DNA of 40,305 bases from Alcaligenaceae bacterium (GTDB taxonomy: Bacteria; Pseudomonadota; Gammaproteobacteria; Burkholderiales; Burkholderiaceae_B): the NCBI GenBank assembly GCA_012735395.1, contig JAAYHN010000039.1:1-40305 (forward strand), written 5' to 3'. The notes under the pieces were generated by a model. The model ran no database searches. It saw only the letters and a program-made list of their open reading frames with translations, and was not told the origin of the DNA. Shown here in pieces: positions 7,901-15,928 of this stretch (position 1 is its first letter; each line of letters begins with the position of its first letter). The translations under genes were made by a program, and so were the position numbers.

Positions 7901-9974
7901 GGATGCCTTGGCTAAACAACTGGAGTATTTCCGCGACTGGCCACAACTGGAGCACGGCTGGATTGCCTACAACGCCAACCTTAAGGGTATGTCCAACTGG
8001 GCGAAGTACGTGGGCAAGCCCTTTGGTGATTGGGTTACTGAAGACAAGGATGGCAAAAAGAGGCACGACCTGAATCTGGGGGGGCGCGGTAGGAACAGCT
8101 TCGAGGCCTCTGCAGCCGCACACAAAAAATGGCTGCAGCAGCGAAACAAGCACAAGGGCTTTGCCGATACTGCACACCCCTTCCTGTATCAGGGCTCGGC
8201 CGACCTGAACACCTATAAGCTGTTTCTGGAACTGAGTCACGCCTTGCTACGCAAGCAGGGACGGCTGGGCATGATCGTGCCCAGCGGTATCTATACCGAC
8301 AAGGGCACCACCGACCTGCGTGAGCTGTTCCTGGCCCAGTGCGACTGGCAATGGCTGTTTGGCTTCGAGAACCGTGAAGGTATTTTCGATATTCACCGTT
8401 CTTTTAAATTCTGCCCGCTGATTGTGCAGAAGGGCGGGCAAACCCAGGCCATCCGCGCCGCCTTTATGCACCGCAACGTGGATGACTGGGAGCAAGCCGA
8501 GCGCCATGTGCTGGCCTATCCGCGGGCGCGGGTGGAGGAGTTCTCGCCTTACTCCAAGGCCATTCTGGAAATCCGCAGCGAGCAGGACCTACGCGTGTTG
8601 CAGAAGATCTACGCCAACGGTGTGCTGCTGGGCGACCAGAGTGAAAACGGCTGGGGCATCAAGTACGCCCGCGAGTTCGATATGACGAACGACTCCAAGC
8701 TGTTCCCGCCGCGGCCCAAATGGGAGGAAAAGGGCTACCGCCCCGACGAATACGGCCACTGGCTAAAAGGCCCCTGGCAGGATTACCACGGCCCGCAGCA
8801 CATTCTGGATCGCGAGCCAGGGCTGGTGCTGTCGCGGGACGGGCAGCAGGCGCTGCGGGTGGATGAGATTGAGGATGTGGCGTTGCCGCTACTCGAAGGC
8901 AACATAATCGACCAGTTTCAGGTTTCCTCAAAAGGGTGGGTTTCCGGGAAAGGCCGCTCTGCTGTTTGGCGAGAAATCACCTCAGATAGTGAGGAGCTTG
9001 ATCCTCAGTATTTGATAAGCCTTGAAGATGCCGCCTCAAAAAAATACAAATCTGGAGAGATGGCTGGTCAGCCAAAATGGAGCCCCGTTCCAAAGGTAAC
9101 TTTTATTGACGTTACGTCCGCGACCAACGCACGGACTGCCCGAGCTACCTGTACTCCATTTTTCCCCTGTGGCAACACGTCAGCCGTGCTTGTTTCTCAG
9201 CAAAATGTATTTGCACTCGCAACCGCTATGAACTCCTTCGTTTATGACTTCGTTTCGAGAGCACGATGTGGTGGCTTGCACCTGAATTGGTTTGTGGTTG
9301 AGGAGTCTGTACTCCCTGATAAAGCAGTGGCGCCTTTTTTGGCCAGAATTGGCCAGGCCTTGATCGGCCACCTCAAGATTTTCAGCTTTACCCTTGAAGA
9401 CCATATCAAGGCTTTTGCTTTAATGCCGACGGAGCGCATTCGCCAGCGGTGCATATCGGAAGCCTTGATTGCGAACGCGTTGGCCCTTTCCAATGACGAG
9501 ATTGTTTATATCTTGGCTGATTGCGACCATCCCAGAAGGTCGCTTACGGACGCTTTCACTACTCAGCTTAACCCCAAAGGCTTCTGGCGTATCGACAAGG
9601 ACAAAGACCCGGAATTGCGCCATACCGTCCTGTCACTGATCGCCTTCCACGACCTGCAGGAGAAAGGTCTCGACGCCTTCCTCGCTCAGAATGACGGCGA
9701 AGGCTGGATGATTCCCGAGCAGCTGCGCCTGGCCGATTATGGTCTGGGCCATGATGACCGTGCGCAGGAATACCAGCCGGTGGCCTCGCGCCTTGGACCG
9801 CGCTTCTACGATTGGCAACTCAACGAGGATGTGGAGCGCTCCTGGCAGGAATGCGCCGCCCATGCCGAGCTGATCCGCCGCATTGTGCCGCTGCCCGACC
9901 CCGAACCCGCAGATGGCGCTCCCGAAGTGCGCGCCACCAATAAAAACGAATCACCGCAGGGAGCACTATTCTGA
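4917..9974 (+). CDS. DrmMI-like Eco57I-type N6-adenine DNA methyltransferase (1685 aa)
   Basis: SAM motif VCDPAMGSGSFLAGALRYL, ERCLYGVDLDPLAVELGRMALWVETMDRDLPFGFLDHKLKVGNALVG, catalytic NPPW (DALLGNPPWEIQKPNSKEFF). Start overlaps previous stop (ATGA, 4917-4920). Confidence 0.9.
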   Translation: MSLHAEGWAQLRHGGLLISPAKLDEFFPDPAAAMSDYQADKLRRALTAFDGSSETLGNLLDYILQDLSGLPAEEWQKAQAVDSRWAVRSFTGVLIKPRRLWLGPNGETLAVFTPDDSGSRQFASRLGVGRSKQLLGRVVEWLRRTGQALALVTNGRQWRLVYAGADYEAWCEWDIELWFSEGQPAAQTLIWRTLLNRSTLLAEQGQNRLLQAISASRKGQAELSNVLGERVRQGVEELITASHVAIEQAQQQGQAHDYKDLYVAGSRIIMRCIITLFAEARGLMPVDNSIYQQAYSLEGLRHQLDRRAGGRGNERLSQGRSAWPRLIGLFNLIHEGSAHERLSVPQYGGALFEPGSPASDDGISRALALLESSQNLVSDLQVHKLLRLLTRTKMKVRQGRSSRWVDAPVDFSTLSSEYIGILYEGLLDFELKQAADNDPVIFLAVGNQPALTLSQLEAMDDKAIKQLFEALKKKDSTGDDSEEEADEGVEESADLDDSSDDEADAVEDDSEEDTNTSDDSEELTLSEDHLLRANTWLQHAAQIAGLVKKPRGRKANTAADEAQQALEKAAKQLCARIVAPGQFFLVRWGGTRKGAGTFYTRPQLAAPTVRRTLQPLAYDAVQTETDPRTGLDSVVEWAPKTPEQILALKVCDPAMGSGSFLAGALRYLTEALTQSLFHHKLIERSEDGGVPRMADGKLAELLSDEMTKLNPKDDGFEEALRAQLKRHIVERCLYGVDLDPLAVELGRMALWVETMDRDLPFGFLDHKLKVGNALVGTWFDTYRDYPAMAWQREGGDKDYQKNKPDNLINHWYEDAKGKRKGDVFTDAIKARAKAVPEQLQALLSGQLTLEGGLDAANVHDELLKVFRKLHRLPVHESEKRAEIYQQEVLNNPHYHALKARMDLWCALWFWPGEQIELAPLPREFANPTEQALAIVAEVARRQRFFHWELEFPDVFTASQDGFDALLGNPPWEIQKPNSKEFFSNHDPLYRAYGKQDALAKQLEYFRDWPQLEHGWIAYNANLKGMSNWAKYVGKPFGDWVTEDKDGKKRHDLNLGGRGRNSFEASAAAHKKWLQQRNKHKGFADTAHPFLYQGSADLNTYKLFLELSHALLRKQGRLGMIVPSGIYTDKGTTDLRELFLAQCDWQWLFGFENREGIFDIHRSFKFCPLIVQKGGQTQAIRAAFMHRNVDDWEQAERHVLAYPRARVEEFSPYSKAILEIRSEQDLRVLQKIYANGVLLGDQSENGWGIKYAREFDMTNDSKLFPPRPKWEEKGYRPDEYGHWLKGPWQDYHGPQHILDREPGLVLSRDGQQALRVDEIEDVALPLLEGNIIDQFQVSSKGWVSGKGRSAVWREITSDSEELDPQYLISLEDAASKKYKSGEMAGQPKWSPVPKVTFIDVTSATNARTARATCTPFFPCGNTSAVLVSQQNVFALATAMNSFVYDFVSRARCGGLHLNWFVVEESVLPDKAVAPFLARIGQALIGHLKIFSFTLEDHIKAFALMPTERIRQRCISEALIANALALSNDEIVYILADCDHPRRSLTDAFTTQLNPKGFWRIDKDKDPELRHTVLSLIAFHDLQEKGLDAFLAQNDGEGWMIPEQLRLADYGLGHDDRAQEYQPVASRLGPRFYDWQLNEDVERSWQECAAHAELIRRIVPLPDPEPADGAPEVRATNKNESPQGALF

Positions 9975-12900
9975 TGCTGAACCCCATTACCTACACCGAA
10001 GAGGTCGTCAGCGATTTTCTGCGCTACCAGCTCAGCACCTATGCCTTTGCCGATGAAAACCTCTATCGGCAGATGCGTGACCTGCTCAACCTGGAGCACA
10101 CCCGCAATACGCCGCTGCTGAAGGGGCCGTTTATCTCGCTGTCTCGCACCTTTATGAAAGGCGCCAGCCTGGAACAACTGGTCAAGGAAGGCGTGCTGCA
10201 TCCGCATATTCGCCAGCTGTCCCCGTACCCTGGAGCCTACCTGCACCAGGAGAAAGCCTTCCGTTCCATCAAGGATGGTCGTACCACCCTGGTAGCGACC
10301 GGTACCGGTTCGGGCAAGACAGAATCTTTCCTGCTGCCGATCATCAGCCGCTGCCTGCAGTTGCGTGATGAGGGCGCCGAGGCGGGTGTCACAGCGGTGA
10401 TTGTTTACCCGATGAACGCCCTGGCCGAAGACCAGTTGCAGCGCATGCGCGAGCTGCTGGTGGGCACCGGCGTCACCTTCGGCATGTATGTGGGCAAGAC
10501 CCCGCGTACCGAAGCGGACGTGAATGGTGTACGACTCGATCCTGGCAGCACGGTGGTGGATTACCGCAGCAAGTTGCAGCAGATGCAGCAGCAGAAGATC
10601 GACGTCGCCCTGCATCCCGCGGAGGAGCGGGTAAGCCGCGAAGCCATGCGCACCAACGGCCAGCAGCCGCGCATTCTGCTGACCAACGTCAAACAGCTGG
10701 AATTGCTGCTGACCCGCCAGCAGGATCTGGAGTTGTTCGATAGCGCCCGTCTGGAATTTATGGTGTTCGACGAGGCGCATACCTTTACCGGCGCCGGTGG
10801 TGCCGAAACCGCCTGCCTGATCCGACGATTGCGCTCCTACTGCGGCAAGGACGAGAGCAGCACGACCTGCATCGCCACCTCGGCCACCATTGCCGATCCG
10901 CGTCGCGGCATCGAGGCTGGCCGCGAGTTTGCCAGCCGATTTTTTGGCATTGATGGCCAAAATGTCGAGCTGATTGGCGAGGCCTACGAAGAGGACATCT
11001 GGGGCGAGCCGCGCAGCGTCAGTGCACCCTTCAATGGCGATCAGGCCATGCAGCTGAAAACCGTGCTGGAAATGCTTGGCACCCTGGACAAAGCCGAGGT
11101 TGATGCTGCTGACCTGCAAGCCTTCCGCATCTGGTTCCAGACCACCAGCGGCATGCGCATGGCCGGCGATAACTGGCGTGAAGCGCTGAACCAATGGCTC
11201 AGCCACAACGAGGTGGTCTACCAGATTGCCGAGGCCCTGCGCCGGCCGCGGGCCGTCGCCAGTCTGTTGGATGATTTGAACGCAGCCCTGGGTCGCCCGA
11301 TTACCGAAGAGGAAATTTTGATCTGGCTGGCGCTGGGCGCTGCGGCACGAAATGGCGACCGCCCCCTGCTACGCCCTGTGGTGCATGGCTTTGTGCGCGG
11401 GGTTAGCGGTGCGGTGGTGACTTTCGAGGAAGGCCAGGGTCAGCCTGCCAAGTTGTGGCTGTCTGCCGAAGATGCCATCAGCGACGATGCAGGCCGTGAT
11501 ACAGAGTTGAAGCCCTTCCCGCTATCCAGTTGCACCACCTGCGGCCAGCATTATTTCGAGCACGGATTGGAAGACTTCAACTTCACCGGCAGCGAACCGG
11601 GTGGCGGCTCCGCTGAAGGCAAGAACCGCGCTTGGCGGGCAACCGACATTACCCTGGGTGGGGTGCGTGCGGTTTCGTTGGACCACCAGGTGGGTTCGGA
11701 TGGGGAGGAGGAGCCTTCGCGCACCGAAGTGCTGTTTGTCTGCCGCTACTGCGGCACCACCCACGACCGGCAGTTGCCGGAGTGCGTCGGCTGCGGCCGT
11801 AACAAGGTGCTGAAGGCGCTGCATTTCGTTCAGCAGAAAGAAGACCAGATTGGCCGATTGACTCGTTGTGTGTCCTGCGGTGCCCAGGGCCGCCGAGTAA
11901 CCGGCAATTACCGAGAGCCTGCCCGTCCAGTGCGTGCTACCGGTGTGGCCGACGTGCATGTACTAGCGCAAAGTATGATCCACCGAGCCGAACGTAAGCG
12001 CTTACTGGTATTTGCTGATAATCGCCAAGATGCTGCCTTTCAGGCTGGCTGGATGCAGGATCGCTCGCGCCGCTATCGTCTGCGGGAGTTGATCTACAAG
12101 AAACTGAGTGCCGGTGCGGTGTCGGTCAGTGATCTGGTGCTGTGGCTGGATCAGTACCTGGATGCCGACGACGAGTTGTCGCGCGCCTTGATACCTGAAG
12201 TCTGGCGGGTGGAGAGCAAGTCGGAAACCAGTCTGGCGCATGCCGAGGAGCGCAAATGGTTCCTGCGTGCTCAGTTGCTGCGCGAGCTGACGTTAGGGGC
12301 ACGGCAAAGTACTGGTTTGGAGCCGCTGGGCCGACTGAAGATTCGTTACCGGGGACTGGATGAGGCACACCCGATGATTCAGAAATGGGCCGCAAGCCTG
12401 GGGTGCTCGGCGCACGATCTGCGTGAAGGCGTTGCCTCGTTGCTAGATGCCGCCCGTTCCCGGCGTATGCTGTTCGATCCCATTACCCGCATGTATTCCA
12501 AGTACTGGTTGGATGGCGAGAAAGAGGTGCTACGGGGTTATTTACCTAACATGCGCGGTGTGCCTGAGGCGCTGGTATTCGAACGTGATGGCCAGCACGA
12601 CAAGGGCCGCATCAAGCAATGGTTCAGCAACTACGACAGTGCAGCCAAGCAGGCAGCTGGCGCCTGGGGTGTGCCGCATGATCAGATTCAAGCATTTTTG
12701 CAGGACGTATGGCGCTTGTGTAGTGATGAACTGGAGTTACTCACCCAGGTTCAGCTAAAAGGTGCCCGTGGCAAGAACCTGCCGGGCTGTCACGGCGCCA
12801 CCCAGGTGCACGTGGATAATCTGATGCTGGTGCCCGCCACCGGCATGTACCGCTGCCAGACCTGCCGTCGGCTGCATGCTCGGGTCAACCCGGGGATGAC

Positions 12901-15900
12901 CTGTATGGCCTGGCGTTGTAACGGCAAGATGGTGTTTGAGGAGGAAAACTCGGACAACTACGATTTGCTGCTGCTGGACCAGGAGTTTTCCATGCTGCGT
13001 GCCCGCGAGCATTCGGCACAGATTCCAGGCCCTGAACGTGAGCGCATCGAGAATGCCTTCAAGGGCGAAAGTGAGCGTATCAATACGCTGGTGTGTACAC
13101 CCACCCTGGAAATGGGCGTCAACATCGGTGCCCTGGACGCCGTGCTGATGCGCAACGTACCGCCATTGCCGGCCAACTACTGGCAGCGTGCCGGCCGGGC
13201 TGGGCGCCAGTTCCGCATGGCGCTGGATCTGACCTACGCCCGAACGACCAGCCATGACCGTGCCTACTTCAACGAGCCATTGAAAATGCTCGAAGGGTTG
13301 GTGGAGCCCCCCAGCTTCAACCTACGCAACCCGGTTATGGTGGCCAAGCATGTCAACGCGACGGTGCTGACCACGCTGCTGCAGATGTTGCGCTCCAACA
13401 GCTTGCCAGACACACAGGCAAGGAATCTGGAGCAGGCGCTGGGTACTTGTTTGCCAGGCCAGATCCGGCCTTATCTGTTTACTGCCGAAGGCATGGTGCG
13501 TGAGGCACCTTTGTCGGTTACGCCACTGGCTCAACAAATTGCTGCGCACCAACCCAGCCTGTTAAGTGCGGTATTGAAGGCCTTCCAGCAGGGTTGGCCT
13601 GCAGGCGATAGCGAAGTGGTCAGCCGTGAACAGCTGGAATCGGTCATCGGAGGTTTTGCCGATCAGTTGCAAGGGGTGATCGATCGCCTGTTCCAGCGCT
13701 TGCAGTGGGCGCTCGCCCAGCTGGAGCGACTGCGTAAGGTCGCCGCAGGCAAGGGTGCGCTGGATGCCGACGAAGAGGCGCTGCGTGCCCGTTGCGAGCG
13801 TCTGGTGAAAAAACTCAAGGGTGAGGCGCGCCGCAACCGCAATCAGGCTGAAGGCATCGACGATACCAACACCTACGGCGTGCTGGCGGCTGAAGGCTTC
13901 CTGCCGGGTTATGGCCTGGATACCGGTGCGGTGACTCTGACCCATGTGGCGCCGCGCCACAGCAGCGATATCAGCGATTGGGAGCTGCGCCGCAACACGG
14001 CGCTGGCCGTGCGCGAGTACGTGCCCGGCAACTTGATCTATGCCAACGCTCACAAGTTCGTGCCGCGGCATTTTCATCTGATTCCGGAAGAACCGCTGAC
14101 CTTTGCCGTGGATGTCGCCAGCGAATCCGTTCAAGAGACAGGACCATCTTCCAAAGCTGGCAGTGAAGTCAGCTCAATGTCGATCTCGCAGATTCCCGGT
14201 GTTGCTATCTGCGATGTGGACGCGCCGCACCATTCCTACATATCGGATGACGAGGACTACCGCTTTCAGATGTCCGTGGCTGTTTTTGCCCAGGATCAGG
14301 GGCGGCATTCCGGCGGCAGTCTTTACGAGTGGGGTAAATCCCAGCTGCAACTCAAACACGGTATGCACATGCGTCTGGTCAATGTCGGCGCTGCCTCCCA
14401 GGTACGCTCTGGCACCTTGTTGGGCTATCCCTTATGTCTGGTCTGCGGCGCCAGCCGCTCGGCCATGAGCAGTCAGCAGGAACTCGACAAGTTTAACGAG
14501 CACCATGTCGAACGATGCGGGCGGCCGATTCAGAACATTGCTTTTTACGCTGAGGTGGTGGCTGATGCACTGGTGCTGCAGGACTGTGCCTCCCAGGAAA
14601 CAGCCTACAGCGTCATGGAGTCGCTGCGACAGGGTGCGGCCGATGTGCTGGATATGGAAATTTCCGACCTGCAGGTACAGGTGATTGGCAAGCCGGGCAG
14701 TGAAACGGTCGATGCCTTGCTGTATGACCCTATGCCGGGAGGTTCTGGCCTACTGGAGCAGTTGCTGGCTCACTGGGCAGATGTGGTGGCCGCAGCCCGC
14801 CGACTGGCCGAAGAGTGCCCATCGGCCTGCGAGGCATCCTGTGTGGATTGTCTGCAGCATTTCCGTAACTCCTTCTATCACGACAAGCTGAACCGCCATA
14901 CGGCACTGGAAGCATTCAATGACTGGGGCGATACCCTGAGTTTCAGCCACGAGCTGGCGCCAGTTTTGCCGGATGAAACCCTGACCCAGCAACCGGGTAA
15001 TCCCCCTGAACAGCAATTGGTGGCGCTGCTCAAAGCCGCCGGTATGCCGACATTCGAAACAGAGAGCCCGATAGCGCTTTCTGGGGGTATCACCACCCGC
15101 CCGGATGTGTATTTCCACGAACCCAACGACCAGTACGAAGGTGTCTGCATTTATCTGGATGGTATGAGTGAGCACTTGCATGGCAACGCCCAGACAGCCG
15201 CCAAGGACCGCCAGATCCGTCAGGAGCTGCTGAACACTGACTACGAAGTCATCGAGATCCAGTTCCAGGAGCTGTACGACAAAACGGTGATGCGTGAGCA
15301 TATGCGCCGGATTGCTCGCGCCGTGGTTGGCAGGGCCAGAGCCAAGGAGCTGGCTGACGATGATGCATGGTTTGATCAAGCCGGGAGGGTAACTACTGAG
15401 CCTAATGCGGTAAAAAGCAATGTGCTGCCCTTCAGAACGGTCAGCCCCTCTGATTCTGCCTTTGAGCCCTACGCTAATTGCGTACCTCTGATAGGGCTGC
15501 AGGCTGCCGCAGGCGCCTGGAGTCATGAGCAGGACAGCCTGGTGGCACTGGCTGACTATGCTGAGGAGTGGGTGAGCATTGATAACCACAAGCTGGAGCC
15601 AGGGATGTTCTTGGCTCAGGTCGTGGGGCATTCCATGGAGCCACTGGTACCTGATGGTAGCTACTGCCTGTTCCGGCCAGTCCCCGCCGGCAGCCGGCAG
15701 GGGCGAAAGTTATTGGTTTGGCACGCAGGGGTAACCGATGCCGACACTGGGGGCGAGTACACGTTGAAGGTGTACAGCAGTGAAAAAGTTGCCCACGCTG
15801 ACGGAGAATGGCAGCACGACCGCATTACGCTGAAACCCTTGAATCCTGTTTATCAGCCACTGTTCCTGGAGCCTAAAGATGAAGGATCTGTTCGAGTGAT

Positions 15901-15928
15901 TGCTGAGTTTGTAAAGGTGGTGGGATGA
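9974..15928 (+). CDS. YprA/DruE-like DEAD/DEAH helicase with Zn-binding cysteines and DUF1998, C-terminal nuclease-like segment and S24 (LexA/UmuD-type) peptidase domain
   Basis: Motifs LVATGTGSGKTESFLLP, FMVFDEAHTF, IATSATIADP, CTPTLEMGVNIGALDAVLMRNVPP, QRAGRAGR. Cys pairs CTTCGQHYFEHG, CRYCGTT, CVGCG, CVSCGAQG. DUF1998 signature CLVCGASR...CEASCVDCLQHFRNSFYHDKLNR. C-terminal GHSMEPLVPDGSYCLFRP...YTLKVY. Confidence 0.9.
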   Translation: MLNPITYTEEVVSDFLRYQLSTYAFADENLYRQMRDLLNLEHTRNTPLLKGPFISLSRTFMKGASLEQLVKEGVLHPHIRQLSPYPGAYLHQEKAFRSIKDGRTTLVATGTGSGKTESFLLPIISRCLQLRDEGAEAGVTAVIVYPMNALAEDQLQRMRELLVGTGVTFGMYVGKTPRTEADVNGVRLDPGSTVVDYRSKLQQMQQQKIDVALHPAEERVSREAMRTNGQQPRILLTNVKQLELLLTRQQDLELFDSARLEFMVFDEAHTFTGAGGAETACLIRRLRSYCGKDESSTTCIATSATIADPRRGIEAGREFASRFFGIDGQNVELIGEAYEEDIWGEPRSVSAPFNGDQAMQLKTVLEMLGTLDKAEVDAADLQAFRIWFQTTSGMRMAGDNWREALNQWLSHNEVVYQIAEALRRPRAVASLLDDLNAALGRPITEEEILIWLALGAAARNGDRPLLRPVVHGFVRGVSGAVVTFEEGQGQPAKLWLSAEDAISDDAGRDTELKPFPLSSCTTCGQHYFEHGLEDFNFTGSEPGGGSAEGKNRAWRATDITLGGVRAVSLDHQVGSDGEEEPSRTEVLFVCRYCGTTHDRQLPECVGCGRNKVLKALHFVQQKEDQIGRLTRCVSCGAQGRRVTGNYREPARPVRATGVADVHVLAQSMIHRAERKRLLVFADNRQDAAFQAGWMQDRSRRYRLRELIYKKLSAGAVSVSDLVLWLDQYLDADDELSRALIPEVWRVESKSETSLAHAEERKWFLRAQLLRELTLGARQSTGLEPLGRLKIRYRGLDEAHPMIQKWAASLGCSAHDLREGVASLLDAARSRRMLFDPITRMYSKYWLDGEKEVLRGYLPNMRGVPEALVFERDGQHDKGRIKQWFSNYDSAAKQAAGAWGVPHDQIQAFLQDVWRLCSDELELLTQVQLKGARGKNLPGCHGATQVHVDNLMLVPATGMYRCQTCRRLHARVNPGMTCMAWRCNGKMVFEEENSDNYDLLLLDQEFSMLRAREHSAQIPGPERERIENAFKGESERINTLVCTPTLEMGVNIGALDAVLMRNVPPLPANYWQRAGRAGRQFRMALDLTYARTTSHDRAYFNEPLKMLEGLVEPPSFNLRNPVMVAKHVNATVLTTLLQMLRSNSLPDTQARNLEQALGTCLPGQIRPYLFTAEGMVREAPLSVTPLAQQIAAHQPSLLSAVLKAFQQGWPAGDSEVVSREQLESVIGGFADQLQGVIDRLFQRLQWALAQLERLRKVAAGKGALDADEEALRARCERLVKKLKGEARRNRNQAEGIDDTNTYGVLAAEGFLPGYGLDTGAVTLTHVAPRHSSDISDWELRRNTALAVREYVPGNLIYANAHKFVPRHFHLIPEEPLTFAVDVASESVQETGPSSKAGSEVSSMSISQIPGVAICDVDAPHHSYISDDEDYRFQMSVAVFAQDQGRHSGGSLYEWGKSQLQLKHGMHMRLVNVGAASQVRSGTLLGYPLCLVCGASRSAMSSQQELDKFNEHHVERCGRPIQNIAFYAEVVADALVLQDCASQETAYSVMESLRQGAADVLDMEISDLQVQVIGKPGSETVDALLYDPMPGGSGLLEQLLAHWADVVAAARRLAEECPSACEASCVDCLQHFRNSFYHDKLNRHTALEAFNDWGDTLSFSHELAPVLPDETLTQQPGNPPEQQLVALLKAAGMPTFETESPIALSGGITTRPDVYFHEPNDQYEGVCIYLDGMSEHLHGNAQTAAKDRQIRQELLNTDYEVIEIQFQELYDKTVMREHMRRIARAVVGRARAKELADDDAWFDQAGRVTTEPNAVKSNVLPFRTVSPSDSAFEPYANCVPLIGLQAAAGAWSHEQDSLVALADYAEEWVSIDNHKLEPGMFLAQVVGHSMEPLVPDGSYCLFRPVPAGSRQGRKLLVWHAGVTDADTGGEYTLKVYSSEKVAHADGEWQHDRITLKPLNPVYQPLFLEPKDEGSVRVIAEFVKVVG

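Noticed and set aside
9806-11206. 466-aa minus-strand ORF opposite the methylase/helicase junction
   Set aside because: Shadow ORF of GC-rich coding sequence; no recognisable motifs, and it is fully antisense to two well-supported genes.
14750-15631. 293-aa minus-strand ORF opposite the DUF1998/nuclease-like region
   Set aside because: Shadow ORF without motifs.
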